DNA of 64,000 bases from Nitrososphaerota archaeon (GTDB taxonomy: Archaea > Thermoproteota > Nitrososphaeria > Nitrososphaerales > UBA183), in NCBI GenBank assembly GCA_029784825.1, contig JAFMAU010000001.1, positions 60,020-124,019 of the forward strand. Reading direction: 5' to 3'. Every line of letters begins with the position of its first letter. The first letter of the stretch is position 1. The position numbers were made by a program, and so were the translations under genes. Below the pieces are notes generated by a model. The model did not search any database. It saw only the letters and a program-made list of their open reading frames with translations, and was not told the origin of the DNA. Below, in pieces: positions 59,133-64,000 of the stretch.

Positions 59133-60497
59133 ATGAAAGTGGTGGCGCTGAGACTTTCTCGCCGTTCCGGCTTGGCGCCCTACGCCATCGTCCTAATCTT
59201 GGTGATCGTAATCGCTGCCGCTGGTGCTTCGGCGTATTTCCTCCTCGCGCCAAACCAGGGTGGGAACAAGTCGTCCTCGACGACCACCACTGTTGCCAGT
59301 GGCTACACCACGACTTCGGCCACCTCCGAGTCGACGCTCGAAACTTCAACCTCGACGCTCCCGACCACCGCGGTATCCACTTCGTCTCAGGCTGCGGCCT
59401 CCTATGGGAGCGTCGCCTCGACGCTGATTCTCTACAACAACACCCTGGAGTCAGGCTTACCTGACATCTCCACCTCGACGTTCCAGGGGAACTATTCCAC
59501 CGTCAGCATCTTCGACATGATATATGACCCAGGCAACGGATACCTCTACGGGTCCGGGTTCTACAGCAACGCCTCGTCGAGCACCCCTATCCCCGAGAAC
59601 GTGCTCATGGTGATCAACCCGAACACGAACAAGGTCATAGACATGATCCAGCTCTCCTCCCAGGCCCCCGATCAGATGGCTTACGACTCGGCCAACGGCT
59701 ACATCTACGGCACTGACTCGCATTCGATCAACATCACGGTCTTTGACGCCAATACCAACACCGTTCTTCCCATACTGAGCGTCGCGGGCTCGGACTGCGC
59801 GACGATTCAGTTCACGTGCAATGAATTCACCGGCATCGCATACGATGCGAACTCTAACCTCGTATATGCGAACTTCTGCTGCGGCGACAGAACGCTCGCA
59901 TACCCTCCCTCTGTGCTGACGACAATCAACCCAGTCACGGGTTCGATCAGCACCAGTCTGACACTTTATGCGTACAATGTGTGGGGCCACGTCTTCTATG
60001 ACACCTCTAACCAGCTACTCTACGTCACAAGCAGCACCAATCCCGGCACCTATGGCGGCGCCTTCGGCAACCTCACGGTCATCAACCCGAGCACGAGCCA
60101 GATCTTGAAGACGATTCAGGTCGGATACCCCTCCGGCCCGGAGACCTTCGCGTTCGATCCAGCGACCTCTGACATCTTTGTCGCCTGTGAGGGGAACGTC
60201 TCGGTGATTAGCAGCACGACCGACGCCGTGGTCGGGACGATTAACCTCCCGCAGTCCATGTCTTTCACGTATCCGCCAATGATTGGGAGCATCGCCTTCG
60301 ACCCCCAGAACGGCTTCCTGTATGCCACAGGCGGGACTTCGCCTACCTTTGGCGCGCTCGCAATAGACCCGACAACCGATTCGATTGCCGGGGTGATTAC
60401 GACCAATGTCCCGACCTACGCCATCGCGTTCGCGCCTTCAAGCGGGGAAGTATACATGGGCGATTTCAGCTTTGGCGTAATCGACATAGTCTCCTGA
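59133..60497 (+). CDS. Membrane-anchored YVTN-type beta-propeller protein
   Basis: About 454 residues. An N-terminal anchor helix (APYAIVLILVIVIAAAGASA) is followed by a 60-residue Ser/Thr stalk and one propeller of about six or seven blades. Typical blade cores are MIYDPGNGYLYGSGF, MAYDSANGYIYGTDS, VFYDTSNQLLYVTSS, FAFDPATSDIFVACE and IAFDPQNGFLYATGG. These resemble the blades of the giant protein upstream, suggesting common origin. It is predicted to face outside, perhaps in binding or cell-surface structure. ATG 59133 is used; GTG 59139 and 59142 are in frame and closer to the ideal TATA distance. Confidence 0.85.
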   Translation: MKVVALRLSRRSGLAPYAIVLILVIVIAAAGASAYFLLAPNQGGNKSSSTTTTVASGYTTTSATSESTLETSTSTLPTTAVSTSSQAAASYGSVASTLILYNNTLESGLPDISTSTFQGNYSTVSIFDMIYDPGNGYLYGSGFYSNASSSTPIPENVLMVINPNTNKVIDMIQLSSQAPDQMAYDSANGYIYGTDSHSINITVFDANTNTVLPILSVAGSDCATIQFTCNEFTGIAYDANSNLVYANFCCGDRTLAYPPSVLTTINPVTGSISTSLTLYAYNVWGHVFYDTSNQLLYVTSSTNPGTYGGAFGNLTVINPSTSQILKTIQVGYPSGPETFAFDPATSDIFVACEGNVSVISSTTDAVVGTINLPQSMSFTYPPMIGSIAFDPQNGFLYATGGTSPTFGALAIDPTTDSIAGVITTNVPTYAIAFAPSSGEVYMGDFSFGVIDIVS

Positions 60498-60644
60498 GCG
60501 CCGCGATCAGACGGGGCGAGGATACTTGCCAACGTAAAGGGAACATGGCGAGGGCGGCATGATATCTCGCAACCCCCTGGGTGAATTTACGCGTCCTGGA
60601 GAAGATGCGTCAAGGGACGCTCGGGTACACGGCAGGCTTGAGTC

Positions 60645-61030
60645 TTAATCTCGCTTCCCGGTGGCCTTCGCGCCGGTGGTCAATACCTGGAACCGCCGCA
60701 TGGAGTTTCCCTCTGGGTCCTTAACGTCAAACCAGCTGATCACGCCGGGAGCGGTATTGGTTTCTGTCGCTTCGATCTTCGCCTCCTGCAGCAGTTGTCT
60801 CTCCTTTGAGAGGACTTGGACCTCGATTTGCAGACCTCGACTGGAGGATCTTGGCTTCCCAGCTACGATCTGTGCCCAAGCCGCCTGTTTTGAACTCCAC
60901 ATTTCCCTCGAAAGGGCTCGAGGTCGGGTCCCTTTCCAAAGAGGAGAGAGTACCATCCTCGGGATTACTGGAGGTCACTGACCTGGATTTCAACGATTGT
61001 GTCCTTGACGTCTGCTGCTACCTTGCGCGT
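60645..61030 (-). pseudogene. Decayed VOC (glyoxalase-like) gene
   Basis: Pieces of one VOC protein are spread over three minus-strand frames. First IVEIQVSDLQ, a stop, then SRGWYSLLFGKGPDLEPF in one frame; next EGNVEFKTGG in a second; then AWAQIVAGKPRSSSRG, LQIEVQVLSKERQLLQEAKI and WFDVKDPEGNSMRRFQVL in a third, ending at 60645. Joined, they give the usual order of the fold, ending with the DPEGN strand. At least two frameshifts and one stop have occurred, unless they are assembly errors. It has no close match in sequence to the intact VOC gene at 51400. Confidence 0.65.
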
Positions 61031-61130
61031 GGGACAGAGGCCACCCCAGGAGGCTTATGAGTCGTTGATTCCCTGCGCACACAGGAAGTCTTTTCTGAGC
61101 GCTGGCGGAAGCCATTTCTCCAGTTTCAGT

Positions 61131-61721
61131 ATGCCCCTGACCTCGAAACCGCTCACCTCGGATACCTGGCCTGCCTTCGCACGCCTCGTGGAGAAGCACA
61201 ATGGAATCTTCGGCGGATGTTGGTGCATGTCTTTTCATCTTCAGCCAGGGGAAACACGGCATGGGTATGCGGCTTACAAATCGATGAAGAAGGAGCTCGT
61301 CTGCGGAGAGCAGGCGCACGCCGCGCTCGTATTTGACGGGCCGAAAGCCGTGGGATGGTGCCAATTCGGCCCTACCGCGGAGCTTCCCAACATCAGGAGC
61401 AAGAAGGCATACGAAGAGGGGTTGGAGGACCTTCCGGACTGGCGCATCACGTGCTTCTTTATCGATCGAGAACGGCGTGGCAAAGGGATTGCGAGGTTCG
61501 CCCTTCACGAGGCACTGCGGGATATCTCGCGACTGGGAGGCGGCACGGTCGAAGCGTACCCCGAGGACTACACAGGCCAGAAGGTCTCGAGTTCGTTCCT
61601 ATGCAGCGGGACCTTGGGAATGTTCGAGGAGGCAGGGTTCAAGAAGACAAGGAAGATCGGGATGCACCGGTGGGTCGTGGTTCGGCGGCTCACTGCAAAG
61701 CGGAGCCGGGCAGCTGACTAG
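61131..61721 (+). CDS. GNAT acetyltransferase, paralogue of the protein at 22855
   Basis: About 196 residues. The acetyl-CoA loop is RITCFFIDRERRGKGIARFA. The shared motifs GIFGGCWCMSFHLQPGET, KAVGWCQFGPTAELPNIRSK and GGGTVEAYPEDYTGQK align it with the protein at 22855-23469. The common Cys-Trp-Cys and Trp-Cys-Gln-Phe-Gly-Pro segments define this subfamily. Start is ATG 61131. The upstream extension to 60999 overlaps the VOC pseudogene and is rejected. Substrate unknown. Confidence 0.8.
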   Translation: MPLTSKPLTSDTWPAFARLVEKHNGIFGGCWCMSFHLQPGETRHGYAAYKSMKKELVCGEQAHAALVFDGPKAVGWCQFGPTAELPNIRSKKAYEEGLEDLPDWRITCFFIDRERRGKGIARFALHEALRDISRLGGGTVEAYPEDYTGQKVSSSFLCSGTLGMFEEAGFKKTRKIGMHRWVVVRRLTAKRSRAAD

Positions 61722-61770
61722 ACTCCGACTCTTGCGTCAAGTGACTTCGGTGGTCCAGCCCACCTGTTGC

Positions 61771-61802
61771 ACATATGCGACACTGCCCCGGCCGGGATTC
61801 GG
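61771..61802. repeat. tRNA-3'-end-like repeat, copy A
   Basis: ACATATGCG, a 4-bp spacer, then TGCCCCGGCCGGGATTCGG. On the minus strand the second part reads CGAATCCCGGCCGGGGCA, which looks like the T-loop end, T-stem and acceptor 3' strand of a tRNA. The rest of a tRNA is absent. A related copy lies at 63427-63460 in the same orientation. Confidence 0.5.
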
Positions 61803-61902
61803 CATCAATATGGACGCTCAGGCACATGTGTAGTTGCGACTCTTGGGAGTGAGGTATTCCGTCGGTAGACAACCTTAATGCCGCGGCTTTCCATTCACGG
61901 CC

Positions 61903-62466
61903 ATGCGAAGAGTTATCCTCGACACCATAATCTCCCTCGACGGGTACTACACGAGCCCGAAGAACGAAATCGACTGGTTCGAGTTCGACAAGGAGGAGGT
62001 CGAATGGTCAAAAGAGATCAATCGCAGTGTGGACACTATGCTCTACGGTCGGGTCACCTACGAGGAGTTCAGCCAGTTCTGGCCCAAGGCCAAACCGTCC
62101 CCGGGCGGCTTTGACCCCGAGATCATAGGTCAACTGAATGGGTTACGCAAGGTCGTCTTCTCGCGCACGATCAAAGACACTCCCTGGAAACCAGCAGAGG
62201 TGATACGCGAAGATCCCGCATCGGCGGTGGCCAGGCTCAAACAGGAGCCGGGCAAAGATATGGTGGTCATCGGGAGCGGGACCTTGGTCTCGGCCCTGAT
62301 GAGGAGCGGGCTCATCGACGAATATCGGGTCCGTGTCCGCCCCATCATATTGGGAGCGGGGAGGCCCCTCTTTGTTGACCAGGTCGCGAGGCATCCGCTC
62401 AGGTTGATTTCGGCCGTGACCTTCGGCAACGGCGTTGTCGCGTTGCATTATGAGCCGGCTCGCTGA
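61903..62466 (+). CDS. Dihydrofolate reductase-fold (RibD C-terminal-like) protein
   Basis: 187 residues. Segments RRVILDTIISLDGYYTSPKN, DTMLYGRVTYEEFSQFWPKA, KDMVVIGSGTLVSALMRSGL and DEYRVRVRPIILGAGRPLF follow the NADPH-binding fold of the DHFR/RibD family. Members are usually stand-alone reductases of unknown substrate rather than true DHFR. CTTAATG about 27 bp upstream of ATG 61903 is the likely TATA box. Confidence 0.87.
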   Translation: MRRVILDTIISLDGYYTSPKNEIDWFEFDKEEVEWSKEINRSVDTMLYGRVTYEEFSQFWPKAKPSPGGFDPEIIGQLNGLRKVVFSRTIKDTPWKPAEVIREDPASAVARLKQEPGKDMVVIGSGTLVSALMRSGLIDEYRVRVRPIILGAGRPLFVDQVARHPLRLISAVTFGNGVVALHYEPAR

Positions 62467-62627
62467 CACGTCACGTTCTAGGGGCGCGGACATCCGACTC
62501 CAGGCCAAATGAAAGGTCACGAGGATGGAAAGAGGGGCTAGAAGGCTGTTGGCCACAATCGGGCGGCTGGAGAGACTTCACAAGGTTTAAGCGCGAAGAG
62601 CCTACATTGTGTGAAGAGGCAGAAACC

Positions 62628-63275
62628 ATGCTCATCCCGATAAGAGACGGTGCGTTCAGATGGTCCACCCCCGATCCTGCCGACGACTGGATGCTGGTGG
62701 GTCATCTCTTTGTCAGGGAAACCGGGATCGTGCTTGTCGACCCTCCTATGGTTCCCGGACTCCTCGAAGCAGTGAGAGGTTTAGGCAGACTCGAGGCGGT
62801 GCTCCTTACCGAGCAGAATCATACGCGAGCGACTCGATTCATAGCGAAGAGGGCTGGGACACCGGTGTACTTGCCTGAAACGAATCCTGACGCCGTGGAA
62901 ACATGGGAAGCAGCTCGAGTGAAGCAGATAGGTGACTTCCTAGTCTACAAAGAAGGGAATGTCCTCGGATTCCAAGCTCACAAGTTCGGAGACGATTATG
63001 CTCTCTTGACAGACAGGAAGGAGCTCCTGGTTGGGGACAATGCACGGGGGGACGACAAAGGCAACGTCGTGATTTTTCCGGATTGGTTCAAGCTGAACAG
63101 CCCTGGCCCTCCTTATCCGGACCCCGAAAAGCTCCCCAAGGAGTGGAGGAACTCTCTGAGGAGGCAGTTCAGGAATATAGTCAAGACTACTGGGGCCACC
63201 TCTCTCCTAGCGGGTCACGGCTTCGACATCCTCGGGACTTTGCAAGCGCGAACTGACGCGCTCGAAGATGTCTGA
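62628..63275 (+). CDS. Metallo-beta-lactamase-like protein lacking the metal motif
   Basis: About 215 residues. The fold is recognisable by WMLVGHLFVRETGIVLVDPP, LEAVLLTEQNHTRATRFIAK, AGTPVYLPETN and the C-terminal TSLLAGHGFDILG. The strand that should carry HxHxDH reads TEQNHTRAT, so nearly all metal ligands are lost. It may bind a ligand without catalysis. ATG 62628 has GAAGAGG upstream. TTG 62607 is a possible alternative; a TATA-like GTTTAAG lies at 62585-62591. Confidence 0.65.
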   Translation: MLIPIRDGAFRWSTPDPADDWMLVGHLFVRETGIVLVDPPMVPGLLEAVRGLGRLEAVLLTEQNHTRATRFIAKRAGTPVYLPETNPDAVETWEAARVKQIGDFLVYKEGNVLGFQAHKFGDDYALLTDRKELLVGDNARGDDKGNVVIFPDWFKLNSPGPPYPDPEKLPKEWRNSLRRQFRNIVKTTGATSLLAGHGFDILGTLQARTDALEDV

Positions 63276-63635
63276 ATCCCAGAGCCAAATTCGAAGCGCC
63301 CAATCGATTTAGCCAATAGCCCGGCGAGCAGCTGTCCCGGCGGACGAGGAACGGACCTTATCCCCACCAGTAGATATCTGGTTTCAGATGGATCTTGATA
63401 GCCGCGCACTGCAAGTATGCCGCGCAACATATGCGCAAGATTGCCCCGGCCGGGACTCGGGCCTGCAGATGCGGGCCTAAGCGCTTTCGTGGTCGTCAGG
63501 CGCTTGCCTGTCTATGTCCCCTCTGGGGCATAGCCCTACGCCATCACTTCTCCTCCTTGTCAAGCCGCTGCTAATCAGATCTATTCGTATTGTGTTGAAT
63601 TGATCAGAGCGGGCGGAGTTGCCCGATTTGTTCAA
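63276..63635. other. 360-bp stretch without a recognised gene
   Basis: It holds copy B of the tRNA-end-like repeat (63427-63460) but no coding frame I can support. Confidence 0.5.
63427..63460. repeat. tRNA-3'-end-like repeat, copy B
   Basis: ACATATGCG, a 6-bp spacer, then TGCCCCGGCCGGGACTCGG, in the same orientation as copy A 1.65 kb upstream. One base differs in the second part and the spacer is 2 bp longer. The two copies bracket the DHFR-fold and metallo-beta-lactamase-like genes. Confidence 0.5.
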
Positions 63636-63911
63636 TCAGACCGTTAGAGGGAATTCCTTTTCGAGCTTTCTGTAGAATTCCTCGCCGCAGTACCATGGGA
63701 ACGTGGGTTTTCCGACCACCTTGATTCTTCCGTCGATTACTATTGAAGGCACGGCATTGACGCCGTATTGATTCACCAGAACTTTGCTCCCCTCCGCATC
63801 GATAGGCATAACGTCCATCTTGCAACCCTTGCATTTTCCAAGCTCGACGATGTCTACAGTCTGTCGGCACAATTCGCACCCTCCGGTAAAGATTTGGATT
63901 CTGTGTGGCAT
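63636..63911 (-). CDS. Thioredoxin/glutaredoxin-like protein with two CxxC motifs
   Basis: 91 residues. The first CxxC is in IQIFTGGCELCRQTVDIVEL and the second in GKCKGCKMDVMPI. YGVNAVPSIVIDGRIKVVGK carries the cis-Pro loop of the thioredoxin fold, followed by PTFPWYCGEEFYRKLEKEF. It resembles small archaeal thioredoxin-like redox proteins, but the second CxxC close behind the first is unusual and may bind metal. ATG 63911 has TATA-like CACTTATG about 29 bp upstream on the minus strand. Confidence 0.82.
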   Translation of the reverse strand: MPHRIQIFTGGCELCRQTVDIVELGKCKGCKMDVMPIDAEGSKVLVNQYGVNAVPSIVIDGRIKVVGKPTFPWYCGEEFYRKLEKEFPLTV

Positions 63912-64000
63912 TGTATCACCTGTGCCGTCGACTTCCGCATAAGTGTTAGGTCGCCGGCCGACATCCCCTCCGGTGTTCGGTAATCCATCATTCTGTGCAG

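Noticed and set aside
1..64000. CRISPR arrays, insertion sequences and rRNA operons
   Set aside because: No regularly spaced repeats, transposase or integrase motifs, or rRNA sequences were seen; the only repeats noted are short.

Overview
The window is a gene-dense, high-GC archaeal chromosome segment. Archaeal hallmarks are a group II chaperonin (thermosome), an ESCRT-III-like CdvB protein, geranylgeranyl-reductase family flavoproteins, a TrmB-type regulator, an AsnRS-related class II synthetase paralogue, intron-bearing tRNAs, and TATA boxes 25-30 bp upstream of leaderless ATG, GTG or TTG starts. CdvB plus a NuoABCD-type complex I block points to the TACK group, most likely a soil or acid-adapted relative of Nitrososphaeria (Thaumarchaeota). 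That placement is inference; no rRNA is present.

Layout. 0-5 kb: pterin dehydratase, thermosome, then a class III adenylate cyclase (cyclase-TolB-like-TPR) followed by a stand-alone cyclic-nucleotide-binding protein. 5-13 kb: sugar-phosphate isomerase-like protein, TetR and TrmB regulators, PPOX flavoprotein, a zinc peptidase, geranylgeranyl reductase, CdvB, MscL and a DMT exporter. 13-19.5 kb: an AT-richer HTH gene, nuoABCD, citrate synthase overlapping a CBS protein, a reductase-AlaX pair and tRNA-Arg. 20-28.7 kb: amino-acid and peptide catabolism (permease, gamma-glutamyltransferase, proline dehydrogenase divergent from an M24 peptidase), PolX and tRNA-Leu. 28.9-33.4 kb: an acetate module with acetyl-CoA synthetase, a GNAT acetyltransferase, a class II-type deacetylase and a SatP-type transporter. 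34-40.5 kb: a run of metabolic enzymes (2-hydroxyacid dehydrogenase, ThDP enzyme, M20 amidohydrolase, metallo-beta-lactamase, LigB-type dioxygenase, HAD). 40.5-51.3 kb: two inverted TauE/DUF1634 pairs around a P-loop kinase-like protein, a LigD phosphoesterase domain, the AsnRS-like enzyme, an AlkZ-like glycosylase and NfeD, then an MFS carrier and a cation/proton antiporter. 52.3-60.5 kb: three membrane-anchored surface proteins, one of 1,956 residues. 60.6-64 kb: a less dense, partly decaying end with a VOC pseudogene, a GNAT paralogue, two tRNA-3'-end-like repeats, a DHFR-fold reductase, a metallo-beta-lactamase-like protein without its metal motif, and a thioredoxin-like protein.

Three themes recur. 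(1) Three divergent gene pairs have one palindromic TATA core placed almost symmetrically 26-30 bp from both start codons, so one box may serve both directions. (2) Genes inside operons often start on overlapping stop-start codons (ATGA, GTGA, TTGA). (3) Three genes keep coding upstream of every ATG, GTG or TTG, and their best remaining initiator is CTG. The strongest candidates for unusual biology are the archaeal cAMP-type signalling pair and the acetyl-CoA synthetase/acetylase/deacetylase cluster, which resembles bacterial acs-acu loci.
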